A program made the translations under genes and the position numbers. The notes beneath the pieces are model-generated. The model saw only the letters and a list, made by a program, of their open reading frames with translations, did no database searches and was not told the DNA's origin. From Tetrahymena elliotti 4EA (lineage: Eukaryota > Ciliophora > Oligohymenophorea > Hymenostomatida > Tetrahymenidae): DNA of 64,000 nucleotides. Shown in pieces: positions 12,042-26,100 of the stretch. The stretch covers positions 72,181 to 136,180 of the forward strand of contig JH720337.1 in NCBI GenBank assembly GCA_000231825.2, in the 5' to 3' direction. Positions within the stretch are counted from its first letter, which is position 1, and each line of letters opens with the position of its first letter.

Positions 12042-14326
12042 GATTTTTTAGTTTGGTATTATTTAATTTTTTGATTAAATTATTTATAATTTTCATTTTT
12101 TATTTGATTTCGGCTTTATTTAAAGCCTATATAAAACCTTAATAAAAGAAAATATAGGAGAACCTTTATAGGTAATAATAAGAAATAAATATAATGTTTT
12201 CAAAGTATTTTATTTATTGAATCCAATAAAATGTCGCCTTTATTAACTCATAAAAAAAATTTATTGATTAAAATATTATTTTCAAAAAGTATTTAGTCTT
12301 AATTTTTCTTTTACTACAATAGTCTAAAAAAGAAATAGGAATAACTTTGTCAAAAATTTCCATTTTATCTCTCTAAATATTTAGTTGGCTAATTTTATAC
12401 TAGTTTTACTGAGCATTTTTTATATATTTTCATAAGGATATGGTTGTTATCTATTATTCATGTGTTGGATTTTTTTTCTTTATTCTTTTTTTTTAGAGGG
12501 AAATACAAAAAAAAATTAGTTCTATTAATATTTTCTGTATTTTTAATGTAAGTTCTTTATAATCTAAACAGAATGAAACTTAAGGTATCACAAGTTTTTC
12601 TTTTTTTACAATATAAATATTGTGAATTACTAGTTATCTCTTTCTATTTTTTTTGTAGAGAAGTAAGAAATTTTGATATCTTTTTTATCCTAAATCCCTA
12701 GAAATAAATAAAATAAAAGCTATAACAAGCCATAAACAAACCATTTGGTATTCAAAAATTATTTCTTTTTGATTTGTATTTCCACTGTTTTTTCTATTCA
12801 AATTTTAAAAATATTAAAATAAAATTTTTTTTAGTTTGCCTTGAATGAATTAATTTTGTAAGTTCAAATAACAAAAAAGGAAATTATTTTAAAATAAATT
12901 TTCTTTTCTTTTTTGTGTCACTCAAATAAAACAAAAGATAAAAAAATCTTAAATTGCAAATAACTAAATTAATGGTTAAAAATCAAACATTTATATCTTT
13001 TTAATAGAATCAAAATCGAAAAAATTGTAATAATTATTTGACTTATGAAAGAATTAGGGAATAAAATATACATTTTTTGATAAATTCTAAATATCTTCAA
13101 TAAATCCTTTTTACATGTTCAATTTATTTAGCTAATTAGAGAGTATCAAAACTTTACGATTTTCGGAAAAAACTCATATTAATGAATACTTAAATACAAT
13201 AGCACTCACTTCTGAAAAAGGAAGTTTACTTTAATTTTACTTATCAAAATTTAAATAAAACAGAGGTAGATTTTCAATATAACATAAAAAAAATGATTAA
13301 TTACAAAAAAGAAAAAAATTTTAATAATTTAAAAAAGAAAAGAAAGTCTATTCAAATTGAATAGAGCTTATGTGTTACATTCATTCTGAGATTACTCATA
13401 GCTGGAATGAGAGTGAAGATAATTTTTATTTAAAAATGAAAGAATTGAGTGAGTTATGTCATTAAATTAAATTTAAATTAAAATGAGTTATAATTAGAAA
13501 TTTTTTGCAAATAAATTAAGAAACTTTTTAATTTTTAAATCCTCGATATGAAAAGATATGATCTGTATGCTTTCTAAAACTTTTTTGATTTAAAAATAAA
13601 TTTATTAAATAACAATTGCAAAATATTTTGAAAGTTTATGACTATAGAAAACTAATTCCTTTTAAATATTAAAAAAACTAATAAGGTAATAGAGCTAACC
13701 TTCTTTAAATTTCAAAAAATAATTAAAATTTTTTATAAATTTTTAAACAAATTACATTTTGAAATATATCATTTTTTTCTATTGTTTAAATTTTTTTTAA
13801 TTTTGCAAAATATTAGGTACATTTATCTATTATCTTTTTTTTGTTGAATATTATTTTAAAATTATTAGCATTAAGTTTGGAAATTAAAAACAACAACATC
13901 TTTAAAATGTATTACTTATAAAATATAAAAATATGAGATTAGATGCAAGAGTTTGAAGATTTGATACACGAATTTAAGGATATTTAAATCTTAAAAAATG
14001 CATTTATAATTAAGGTTTTTAATTAATACGAATGTAGATATAATAAAACCAAATATTTAGATTGATTGAAAGATATTTAATTTGATTGAAGAAAGAAGAT
14101 TATATTTATTATTTGGAATTTAAATTAATTATACATTTTTATTACATCAATCATCAGGCACTGATATTATTTTATAAGAGTAAATTGAAAAATTATTATT
14201 TATTAATAGTGTAAGAATTTTCTAAACTTAGTTGATTTATTTTTTATGAATTGAGTATGGGTTAGTATTATTTATTCTTAAAATTTTAGATTTTAGTTTA
14301 TTTCATCAAATCTTTTGTTAAAAATC
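12042..14326. other. AT-rich gene-free stretch
   Basis: No supported gene on either strand. A/T homopolymers and short imperfect repeats only. It is upstream of the small secreted-protein gene and downstream of the RING gene (both on minus). Confidence 0.55.
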
Positions 14327-15286
14327 TCATGATGAATTTTCTATCTCAAAAGCATTATCTACATATACACGGCACATAGGACAGTTTCCATTGTGTTCAA
14401 GCCATTTTTTAACACATTCTTCATGAAAATAATGGAGTTTATTACATGGCATAACTACTAGTTTGTCATCAGGCTCGTACTGTACAAAACAAATAGTACA
14501 ATCTTTTTCAACCTATTATTCAATGTCTTTGAAGGTTTTTATTGTTAATTTATTCAGGTTATCTTATCTTACAGGAGGTCTTTATGATACTTCGGTCCAG
14601 ATGTCTGAGCAGTAAGTATAAATAGCAATAAAAGGCCAGAACAAACATAACAAAAGAGGTATTGATAAATAAATATAGCCACAGATTAAATAAACTACTG
14701 TCAAATAATAGTAGACTTCATCTCTATCAGGACTGCATATAGCATCAGCACAAAAAATAACATTTCCATAAATAAATAAAATCATGTAAAATAGTCTACA
14801 AAACTCACCATAGCGAAGATTGTTAATAAATTTCTTCTCTGCATTTTCTTACAACTTTAAACCATTTATAGGTCTGCAAGATAGAAGAAACTGCTAAAAA
14901 ATAAATGACTATAAATTTGTATCAGAAATCTCCTCTTATTCAGGATCTCCATAAAGTAAATCTTCTTCTGAGCAACGTGCAACAGCTATAGTAGCTCCTA
15001 TTAAGTGGAGCAGATATGTTACATCATAAATCAACATTAAATAAATCCAAAGCAATAAAGGAGAGAAAGAGGTATCATTTGTTTAAAAGCAAATAGTGGT
15101 AGCAGTTATCTTAGATAAGCAGATAAATCCTAAAATTAAATTTATTACATAAGCCTCTTTTTTTGCTTTTTAAATCATTTGATCCAGTCTTGTGTATGTA
15201 CTCTACTGAATAGCAGCTTCACCCAATTCATTTAATTACAAATCTCCACTCTATTAGTTTTAAATCAAAGATCTATTATCAATCAT
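14327..15286 (-). CDS. Multi-pass membrane RING-H2 protein (probable E3 ubiquitin ligase)
   Basis: A single intronless exon of 319 residues. The N-terminal about 45 residues are polar. Four hydrophobic segments follow at roughly 52-75, 80-108, 166-186 and 195-230. The C-terminus carries a complete RING-H2 finger: C263, C266, C281, H285, H288, C291, C302, C305, with the core CTICFVQYEP and HEECVKKWLEHNGNCPMC, including the Trp usually seen in E2-binding fingers. Family knowledge: such proteins ubiquitinate targets at endomembranes, with the finger facing the cytosol. The arrangement resembles plant and ciliate RING proteins with N-terminal transmembrane helices. The start is the first in-frame ATG seen; the frame is open further 5'. 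The gene is divergent from the p25-alpha gene across 2.1 kb. Confidence 0.88.
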
Positions 15287-17402
15287 CAAGGTAAATGAGG
15301 ATAGAGTTTATTTATAGGTATATTTTTATAATGTACAACAGAGAAAAGGTGTTAAAGCTACTGCTATTCTTTTCTAAAAAAAATAGGTTGAGAACCGCTT
15401 AAAAATAAAATATAATTTAGCTTTGCTTGTTTTAAATTTGGAATTTATATCACTCTCTCTCTTATCAGCTAATTTATATTTTGATGTTTAGATCTGATTA
15501 ATGAATATTATTATTATTACTACCAAGCATACATGCAAGCAAGCAAATTAATAATATTTCCAGCATTCAATTTTTGTTAATGACTTTTACAATCTTTAAA
15601 TTTTTTGCAAAATTTTATATTTAAATACCAATCCTCTTGGATAAATAATATCAACTATGAATATAGATTTTCAAAATGTATCAAATCAAACCATTTTCAA
15701 TTGAGTAACAAAAAGCCAAAGAAAATCTAATAATCAAAAGTATTTTTCTTTTAATTTTGATGTTCTTACTCATATTCTGACATTAAAAAGTTAAAAACCT
15801 TAAAATTAATCATACCAAAATAAATATGAGGTTTTAAATCAACTATACAATTTATTTGCTACCTTGCTATTTCCCTTTTAAGTTTTAATAGACCTATTCA
15901 TCTACATAAATTTAAAAAGATTAAACTTTTTTTAAAAATAACAGTTTTTGATAAATGTTTAATTTTTTCACATCAATTTTTAATTACAATATTTTACAGT
16001 TATCAATAAAGTAAAATAAGATTACAAAAGGAAAAAGTTAGTCTATATCAAAAAATTTAGAAATGAGTAATATAGTAGGTAAAGATATTTATTCTATCCT
16101 TCAAACAGTAATTTTAAATTTAAATTAAATTATTCTTATCAGATAAAAGTATTTTTAAATATAATTCTCACAATCTTCATTTTTAAAAGAGTTTATTGTG
16201 CTTATGCTTATTTAAATCTAAATTTAGATTAAAAATTATTTATTTTCCTTATTTTAAATTTGTTCTATTAAACATTTGATTGATATTTAAATATATGTAG
16301 AATGAAATAAAAATATTTCTTCTTTTATTTATTTTTAAACAAAATACTCAGAGAAAACCTTTCTGAATACAATTTGATATTAGATATATTTATCTTAAAG
16401 TTTATTTTGAAAACCTCTTTGTGTATCAATTAATATTAGTAATGTTTATCTCAAATTTTATTTAATTCCTTATTTATAGACTAAAGATTTTATCAAATCT
16501 TCAAAGATAAGATTATTAAGTGGTTTAAATCCAATAAAATGATTTAGAAATTATTAGAAATCAGCTTTGATTTCATAGAAAATTGGAGAGGAAATATATA
16601 ATAAATAAAGCTTTTTTGATTCTAATAACCTTTTAAATATTGGTGAAATTTTTTATGGTTTAAATTACACAGTAATTCTACTAGATTGTATTTATTTTTG
16701 TATTATTGAGGTAGTTGTGATTATTATAGATTCAAATACTTCTTCTTAAAATACATGCAGCCTATATTTTATTGTAAATTAAAACAGAGTATAGCCATGA
16801 ATTTTTAGATTATAAAATTCATTAACATTAGCTGATATTAACTTTTATTTTAAATGATGTAAGTAGTCTAATAAAATAAAATTTAATCAAAAAGAGTGTT
16901 CTAAGAATAAAAGTAGAAACAACCTTTTTAGTTATTATCTTGTTATTATTTATTAGCTTAAATTTGCTTTTCAAAAAATTTGTTTATTTTATTGATCGAT
17001 TAAAGGATACTATAATAATTATTAGTATGATAAAGATTATTAAATTCAAATTATTTCATGCACACTATATAAAATTTTGAATTGAAAAAAGTAAACTGAA
17101 CACAATTTATTTTTAAGTCTATGCATGCAATTGATTGATTGATTAAAAAAAATAAATTCAAGCAAGCAAAAAAACAAACAACAAAAAGAAAGAATAATTA
17201 AAATTACATATAGAAGCATATAGAAGAATGATTGTATGATTTTATTTATGTATGTTTATAGATGCTTGATTACTTGCTTTTTAGAAATAAGATTTTGAAT
17301 ATTGGAAGTATATATTAAAAATAAATTACAATATAATACATCTTAGTAAAAAAAATTAAAAGGAGAAAAATAATTACTATAAAATTTATTAAAGTAGCAA
17401 GA
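15287..17402. other. Divergent intergenic region with tetranucleotide tracts
   Basis: It separates two divergent genes and so should contain both promoters, though none can be pinpointed. Imperfect 4-bp repeats appear at about 15531-15546 (TGCAAGCAAGCAA) and 17133-17180 (GATTGATTGATTAA, then AAGCAAGCAAAAAAAC). No gene seen. Confidence 0.5.
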
Positions 17403-20400
17403 ATGAATCCAAATATAAAGAAGTAGTAGCCCCCGTCATCAATAAAATCATCAACAAGCAGAGTTTAAAGTACTGTGAAGAAGTCTCAGTCAACTTAAAT
17501 CCTATCAAATAATGTTGGCAATTATCGCCCATTAGGACCAAAAATTCATGATTTTGCTCTCTCACCCCAATAAATGCAATCACCATCTGCACAACAAAAT
17601 TATAATAGCTCAGCCAATATAAATCAAAATAATGGGTAAGGTAGCCAAGCAAGTACATAAAACTAATTGCTTTAGATTTCTTTATCATAGTCATAGTTTT
17701 AGTAAAGCATATTACCTAGTTCAACAACATCTTAATTCAATTCTAATAAAATGTATTTACTATTTTATTGCTTAATCTCTTAAAATTAAATTTCATTTAA
17801 AATATAGGGATAAATAATATGCTAGTAATGGGTTTAGTACTACCAACTCTCAAGTAGATCATAATGGTTATGAGTCATTGAGAATAAATAATAATAAATT
17901 ATCTGCTAATTAAGCTGGCAATTATCCTTAAAATTAGCATAAGAAAAAGAATTCATTCAGCACTATTGGATCTCCATTAAATAATGCAAGTAATAGAAGT
18001 AGTGGATGGGCAGGCAATGGTTTAACTCCCACAAACTATGATCATTCAAATTATAGGTAGAATAATCACCTGATCTTGAACAGCAACAACAACAATAATA
18101 ATAATTCAAGAAATAGTGAAAACCATTAGAATGGACAGTATTTAGATAATTATGATAGTGTTCAAAGCATGGAATAATTCAGTGAAGCTGAAACAGGCTA
18201 AAATATAGTAGCACTAAAAATGCAATTAAGAACGATCTTTCATTTTTATACTACTTTTGGTGACAGATAAAATATTTCCTACCTTAAATCTAACAAATTC
18301 TACAAAATGATGGCAGATGCAAATATTATTTCTAGTTCATCTCCCCATATCAATATTAATAGGCTTGATTTACTTTTTTGCTCTGTAAATAAGCACAAAG
18401 CAAATATGAGTTTTGAAACTTTCCTTGATATGCTTCCTTAACTAGCATAGTTGAAGTACCCTAACACCTCCCCAGAAGAATCAATGCTTTCTTTAATTAC
18501 TAATGAATTAAATCCTCTGTATTTAGGGATAATGGAAAAAACCGATTTAGGTAAACAACATTTTGTATAAATTATTTCAAGAAAACGTTCTTTGGTATAT
18601 TAAGAATAGATTAATATAAAAAAGATTTGAATTAGAAATTAGGAAAAGTAGCACTAAATAAATTTTACTGAAATCCACTCAATTTGCCAGCAAACAAACA
18701 AATTAATAAATAAAATAGAAAATCAAATATTTTAGTTAAAATAAAACATGTAGTTAGTTAGTTATATTATCAAAAATTAAAAAAATAAAAAGATATCAAA
18801 GCTTACAAAGCCAATTAATTATCTATCTAACCAACAATTCTTTAAATTTTTGAAATTTAATTTTTTTAGATTTTTAATGAAGTGCAAATTAAATTCATTA
18901 AATAACAACTATTTTAAACCACAAATAGGTTTAGAATTAAGAAGCTTTAACTTACCCTTAGAAATTGAATGCATAGAGGTACTCACTCCCTTATATCCTA
19001 TTCTTCAGAAGATTTATGAGGTAATACAAAATTCAATCAATCAATAAAATAAATAAATTTTTTGTTGTTTTTAATAGTCTTACTTCAAATGGGAACCAAC
19101 AAATTCTCTCAAAAAAGAAGATAATTATCACAAGAGTCTGAAAGCTCTTTATTTGTTCTTGAGTGAATACAACATATGCCCAATATACTATACAAAAAGC
19201 ACTGCATTTTTATTGTACAATTTCTTAGTTGAATTAAAAGATTTAAACTTTCAGTTTGGAGTTGCTGAAAGTGCTGCAACAATTTTTGGGTTTAAGGATT
19301 ATGGTATGGTATTCACATTTTAGAGATTCTTGCTATTTTTAATTAGAAGTTCTATTATTTGCTATGAAAATAGAATAGAAACTTCTAAATACGTATGCTC
19401 TTCTCATGTTGAAAAATTAAATTTGCTTCTCGAAAAAATGGAAGTCTCTGAAGGCTTCTTAAACATATAAAAAAAAACTCATATCACAAATAATTCACAC
19501 ACATCTCTTTTGATTCCCTCTACTTTAGTTATGAGAGTAACCGATTAGTCTTACAATATTTTGATTATTAATCCTTTTTTGTTTTATTCAGCTTAGCTAA
19601 AATAAGAGCATTGATTGGAGTACTCCTAGAACAAGCTAATATTGCAGCTTCAGATCTAAATTAAACTCTGGATTATAGAGTACCCGTCAATAAAGCTTCT
19701 TTAATCCTCCAGCTTCAGGAAGTCCTAGTAGAAATAATTCGAATTTAAGAAAATCGTTTTTAGCTGAAAAGCTTGGATAATCATTTGCAAATATAAACAT
19801 CTTTGAGAAAAATAATGAAAACTTATAAAAAATATTTAAATATTATTGTTCATATGGTGAGCCTATGAACCAAGCAACTCTTAAAACTTTTAAATTAATT
19901 CGTCTTCTCACTGATGCAGGTATAATGAGGAAGGTAAAATTTACTTAATTCAATTTTTGTTTTAATAAATATTATTTTGAATAAAGCCTAAAATAAGTAC
20001 AAGCTAAAACCATTCATTGAATTTAAGTGATATTAAAGGATTAAATAAATCTTCCACATCTACTAATATGAAAGGCAGTTAGACATCTGCTACAGCTCAG
20101 TATCAATCACACAAGTATTCAAATAGTATAGCTTAAGGATCAATACTAGCTAGTGATGAATATTAAATTAAAGGATAAAGATATTTAGGCAAAATAGATA
20201 TGGATTTTATGGTTGTTAAGTTAACAGGAAGCAAATGGATTAAAACATTTAACCAATAAACAAATTAAGTTTCATAGATTGATCCAAAAATTTCTTCTCC
20301 AAAACTTGGATTTACTAGTTATATGTATAAAAATGATGAATCATTAGGAGCTAAAGGTAAGATTGAATATGAGCACTTTGTAAAATTGCTAGAAATGATT

Positions 20401-22264
20401 GCTGAAAAATTATACCCTGAGTTAGAAATTGAATAGGCTCTTTAAATAATAGTAGAAAATTAAATTTTAAAACTCTTAGAACAGATTTAACCTAACAGAA
20501 AAGGTATGCATGACTATTTAGCTAATTTGATGGACATACTCAAAGACTAAGAAATTGTAAAAAAAAAAATTATTCAAAAATATTAAAAATTTGTTTATTA
20601 AATAAGGTCAATTTGCTTGGAGAAGTTCATTTAAGTTTAGTTATGTATTATAAAATCTACTAAGACTAAAAAGGGTATATGAACATTACAAGCTTCATTA
20701 AATTCTTTTAAGAATTTGACATTTTTCCAAGTTTAGTTAGCAAAGCTAAATTATAGGCAATATTTTACACATTAGCTCAAGTCCAAGCCAATTAAAAAAA
20801 TTCAAGGTATATACTACATTTTTTTTTCCTCTGAAAAATTCTTATTTGTTTTATTATTGAAAGATAAAAGCAATAAAATGAAACCATGCATAACACCAGC
20901 AGAGCAAGTCAAATGTTTTTGAATGATTCTCAATCATCAAATGCTCCTGATTAAAATGAATCTGAAATTATAGATTAGCATCTATTTGTAGAGGGTATAG
21001 CTCTTCTAGCTATAGAAATTTACTCAGAAAAATAAAAAAATCTACATAAAGTAATGAAAAATTCTACATATTAATAATATTAACTTTTACATTAATAAAA
21101 AGATTATCATGATCTTAGAAAGAATGAATAGTTCTCAAGGTCCCATCAAAATATAAAAATAACTAGGTCACACCAGGTAAACTCAGCTAACTAATTTCAT
21201 TTATAAAAAGCCAAATCTTTTATATAGCATTTACTTTAAGGCAAAAATAGGAAAAAATTATAATTTTCTAATTTCTTATGCCAAAACTATTTTTAAAATC
21301 TCTAAATAAATATCAAATTTATATGGTTTTCAATTTAAAAAAGAAAAGAAAAATATTTTCATTAAATTGAAGTAAAAAAAATTTGGATTCTGAAAATATT
21401 TAAAATTTTTGTAATTTAGTTCCTAAATAATTAAATCCTTTTATGAATCAATAAAAAATCCTTTCTTAAAAAAATATTTTTATTAGAGTTGTTTGTTAAG
21501 TTATTCTTTTTCTTCATTTTAATAAACAAGCAATAAATTTTAAAAAAGGACTAATTTTCTAAATATCTTATTTATTTTTAAGAAAATAATTTTGGAAGTG
21601 AAATGATCAATTTTAAATAATTATTTTAAATAGAAGCCCAGATGGACTACATTGGGATATGCTTCATAATATTAGAAAGAAATACCCTGAATTCTATAAA
21701 ACTTAAAATTATGCTACTATTACAAGCTCATCATACTACTAATAAGATTAAAACTAATCAATTTCAAAGAGTTTTATGTAAAATTCTCCACCTGCAGGTA
21801 GATTTGAAGAAGTACTTAAAAAGGGATTGAACTCTATGAAGTTGTAGAACTCAGTTAACTTAAATTTAAGTTAGCAATACTTGCTCTAATAAAAAGATAT
21901 TAATGAAAGATCTCAATTATATTAGTAAAACTAAAACTCAAGTAATTAGAGCTAAGTTCGTACTCAAAATTTCTCAAGTAATAATAACTCTGAAAGCTAA
22001 AGGATGAACAATAAAGATACAGTTATAAATGGAGATAATAATGTTCACCATCATGAAAATAGTGCTGAATATGCAACAAATGAACCTCAATAATTGAGTC
22101 CTCTAAATGTTTAAAATAAAAATAAATTTGACAACACTTCAACAGCAAAGAAAGCAAAAACAAATGGTACTCTATAGATGAGCATTTAATAGTAATATAA
22201 TTAATAGTAAATATAAAAATCATACGAATCTCCTAATTTCTTGACATAGTAAAACCACAATTGA
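17403..22264 (+). CDS. Large protein with repeated p25-alpha/TPPP-like segments
   Basis: Ten exons: 17403-17752, 17808-18550, 18929-19020, 19078-19536, 19592-19933, 19987-20556, 20607-20806, 20864-21050, 21103-21176, 21634-22264; 1215 residues, all phases consistent. Residues 1-250 are low-complexity Ser/Asn/Gln. A first p25-alpha-like segment (about 252-335) reads LRTIFHFYTTFGD, FYKMMADANII, then MSFETFLDMLPQLAQLKYP. A second (about 626-806, with an insert) has FKYYCSYGEPMNQ, LLTDAGIMRK, IDMDFMVVKLTG and IEYEHFVKLLEMIAEK, matching the TPPP order (fungal-like F-x-FG, DAGI, TDVDIIF, FxxALxxIA). Exon 3 (about 395-475) and exon 6 (about 855-915) look like weaker copies. The C-terminal 210 residues are Gln/Asn-rich. 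Family knowledge: TPPP proteins bind microtubules and often mark ciliated organisms, so an axonemal or cortical role is inferred. Confidence 0.8.
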
Positions 22265-22940
22265 TTACTTGGTTGATTAAACTAGGAATTTATTATCAAA
22301 TAAATAGTAAGTCAAACAAATAAGGCAGTTAAGAACTATAAAAAAATTACCTTATATTTTTGAGAAAGAATATTACTTAGTTTATAACTGCAATAATGCA
22401 AAAATTATTGATCGATCAATCACATTTTGTATATCTGTTAATATTTTAACGTATATATGGATTTATTTATTATTCTTTTTAAGTTTACATTAAATTGATC
22501 TTTTAGTTGAATGCCTTTATTGTTCGAGTATTCATTATCAAATTCAAGCATTCTAGCAAAATTATTAAATTTTACTATTGAAAATTAATAATTTTTGTAG
22601 AATGATGAGTGGCTCAATTAATTTGTATTTAATGAATGAAAGAAAGAATAAACTAATATAGAAATAAATATAAATTAATGATAATTTTAGAAATGTTTTT
22701 ATTAAATATAATAAGTTAATTTTAAGATACAATTTTATTTTTGATATTTATTTATTATGTTTTTATTTTATCAACTTGATTGTAATTTTTGTTGAAACCC
22801 AAACAAAAGCTTTTCTAATAAGTCTTTTGTTTTATAAATTAAAATAGACCGAGAGTTGACGCTTAACTTGAAAAGTTATTATTTGCGATAGTATTTTATA
22901 ATATGATTCTTAAATAATTAATGTCCTGATTTTTTTTTAT
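22265..22940. other. Intergenic region between convergent genes
   Basis: No gene seen. It separates the 3' ends of the p25-alpha-repeat gene (+) and the ubiquitin-like gene (-). Confidence 0.55.
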
Positions 22941-23183
22941 TCACCCGCTATATTCTCTCCAGACAATGTTCAACTCTGAATCAGATTTTACCTCACATTC
23001 GCCCAGAGTTTACTTTTGATTAAGACGCTTCCCATTGAATATCAACTAAAAAAATCTAAAATTAAGACCTTCCATTTCATATATTTTTTTTTAGACTTCT
23101 TCAATCGTACTGCTCCTACTCATAGCCAGTCTAATTTTTCTTCCTTCCATGACGATCCTCACGAAAAACTTAATTTACTCCAT
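22941..23183 (-). CDS. Divergent ubiquitin-like protein
   Basis: A single exon of 80 residues, close to ubiquitin's 76. The whole length follows the ubiquitin fold pattern: MEQIKFFVRIVMEGRKIRL (strands 1-2), STIEEVQKKIYEMEGL (helix, cf. TIENVKAKIQDKEGI), FQLIFNGKRLNQKQTL (cf. RLIFAGKQLEDGRTL), and SDSELNIVWREYSG at the end. The isoleucine and GK of the ubiquitin Ile44/Lys48 face are kept. The C-terminus ends in a single Gly (SG) instead of RGG, with no processing tail. Overall identity to ubiquitin is low, perhaps a third by eye. It could be a free modifier or a domain-only regulator; NEDD8, ISG15-like and UBL5 types do not match clearly. The opposite strand also has short open frames here, but those lack homology. 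Confidence 0.75.
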
Positions 23184-26100
23184 CGTTATTTTTAAAATCT
23201 ATTTTTAAAACGTAGAATTAGTTGACTTGTAAGTAAATGTAAAGGAAATGAAAACAACAAAAACAAAAGTGTAATTTTAGTTTTAAAAATTAATCGCAAG
23301 GTATAATAGATAATATATATACCTCTTAAGTAAATATCTTAGCAAAATCTGCTGTTTTCTGGTTATTTTTGCAGGTAATTAGAATTTAGGATATATCAAG
23401 ACTTTAGCCTTTATCAATCTAATTTTATTATATTTCTATGATCAATTTCTCTATCATCCTTTATACAAAAACATGCTTAATATATAATTAATCTTCCATA
23501 ATCAGATTTTATCAATTCTGATGTTGTTTTGTAATATTATTCTGTTTGAATCTGATTTATTTTTACTCTCTTAGAGCTAAAGTCAATAAATGCTCTTTAA
23601 TTTCATTAACATACAGATCTTTTTGAAATTCTAAAAATTGTTTTAAAGAAAAAATGTTTTAAAATAAATCAAAGACTACTACTTTAATTAAATCTTAACT
23701 ATTAAACGAATTATACTTGAAAGCAAACTAATCTTCAAATTGTTTATTTTTTATCTTCAAGCATTTATTTTCTCAAGAATGTGAAGAGTAATAGAGATTG
23801 TCTCTAAAATACATCTTTTTTTTTTAAGAATTATTTTAAAATTTTATTTGTTTTTTTAATTAATTTAATAATTTGTACAATAAAAACTAGTTATTGCTTA
23901 AAATTCATAAAAAATAATATTGTTATAAATCATATTTTAATAAAGTAAAGAGACTTGAGATAATTAAAACATAAAAATGACATGAAATCATATATAGTAA
24001 ATTAGGGGAACGAGCTCACTTTTGAAAAAGAAGTATAATAACAAGAATATTGACAATAAGATTTTTGTGTAATATTGCTATAACATGCAGTAAATAATGC
24101 ACTAGTCGTTTTCATTCTGTATATTTAGGCAAAATCTTATTATATTTTTGGAAATAAAGTTAATAATTTATTTTTAATTGTGCAATATTTTATAATTTTT
24201 TTATGTTTTTAAAAGTGAATATTTACTAGAACAAAAAATAATTGTAAACAATAGCAAAATTCATTTTTATTTTTTTGTAAAGTCTTTTGATAGTTTTTTA
24301 ACATAAGTAATCTATATTCTAACTATAGAAACATATAAGTTGTTCATTTTTTAATTTAAGTAATAAATTGAAACAGTAACTAAGTAAGTATGGAATTATC
24401 AGAAGCATTGAGTTTTTAATTCAAGAAATCTCAAAATTATATAAATGTTGTATAATTCCTTTAATTTGTCATAAATTATTAATTACTAAATTTTTTCTAT
24501 ATTAAAGAGAAAATGTAATATTTATTAGTTCACACTTTCTCATTATAAAAAGGAACTTACCAATGAAGACTTACTTACATTTGATCATGTAATTGAATGT
24601 CATATTATATAGGAGTTTTTCAAAAAAATAATGATTTACTAAGTAAGCAATTGAGTTTTAGTTAGTTTTGTTTATGTAAGTCTTATTTGTATTGGTTTAG
24701 GCTATGTATGATATCTTTTTAATTATTTTTTTGATAAATTAGAGTCATAAATATCTTTTTTTTGCATTATTAAGTTAATCAAATGCTTTAATTTGATGCT
24801 TGATATAAAGGATAGTTTGCATGGTTGAGATAATCTTTATCTTAAATTTAAGATATTTATTTATTAAAAATATACCTTCAAGTAATTTGAAAAGGTAGTA
24901 ATGTTTAAATCGCTAAAATTACGGAAAAGAGTTTTGATGGGAAAATAAGATAAAGTAGAAGAAAAGAATTTTATAAATTGATACAAATTTAAGCAAATAA
25001 GTGATTGAGAAATTTAAGAGCTAAAATTAAATATAATTTACATTAGTATTTTTTATTTATTACTTACAATAATCTTTATCCAAATGAATTTTAATATTCA
25101 ATTGTTTTTTATTTATTTCAGTTTAAATTTTCAGTAACCTAAACCGGTCACTTAGGAAAGTCTAAGATTATTTGCATAGATTATTTTTGTTTAATATTCA
25201 GAATAAATAAGTGTAAAACGATAAAGATATAAATTTGATTCTATTGTAATTCTTTATTTACATTTTATTCTTCTATTAATTTTCATAAAAGCAGTATAAG
25301 TATTTAAATCAATTGGTTCTTTCAAAGTAAAAAATATTAATTTATAGCCACAGAGCTAATGCTTAAATTAAAAAATACAAAAAAATCTAAAAAGATTCTC
25401 TTCATCAGCTTTTTAAGCTTTTGCTTACTATTTGATTCATTCAAAAACACTCTTTTTTTGATGAAGATATTTGGTATTCAGCAACAAACAATAAAAACAT
25501 TTTTATTTTTTGAATGAAATTTAAATTTAAATTAGCATTTGTAAGAATAGTGGGTAAGCACTAACTAATTAAAATTAAGAGGAGAAAGGTAATATGTTAA
25601 TTAAGTGATGTATTATTCTATTTGTAAAGAAACATAATTTGAAAAACAATTTTTAGACTATTAACTAATTTTTACTGTCCTAAATTTAATATTGCTTTTC
25701 TATCTTAAAAGATCAAATATTTCTTCATTCATAAAAGCATGTATTTTTTTATTTAATAAATACTAAAGACCCTTACAAAATACATTGAAAATTGGTCCAT
25801 TACTCATATCTAATGTATTTGAATTGAATAGTAATAGGTCTTGAAAATTTTTCAACAAAACTAGAAATTTTTCTAATTGAAGACAAAAAGGAAAAGGAAG
25901 AGAAGAAAATACTATTTATGATTTATTTAAATAATTTTGTAGCCATTTTATGTTAAAATTTTACAAAAGTTTTTGCCTTCTATTCTCAATCATTATGCTT
26001 GACCAGTCTATTAAAAAAAATTAGATTAAATTAATAAAAATAGAAAATTTCTTAGTTTTGACTCTTAATTTCTATTTCACTATTATTTTATCCCTTTTAA

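Noticed and set aside
17389..17694. Minus-strand hydrophobic open frame of 101 codons resembling a membrane protein
   Set aside because: It is antisense to exon 1 of the p25-alpha-repeat gene, whose plus-strand frame has a Ser/Gln-rich coding pattern and splices correctly onward.
22968..23190. Plus-strand frame starting MFNSESDFTSHS with a possible intron and membrane segment
   Set aside because: The minus strand gives a full-length ubiquitin-like fold in one exon. The plus reading needs an odd GTTTAC donor and has no homology.
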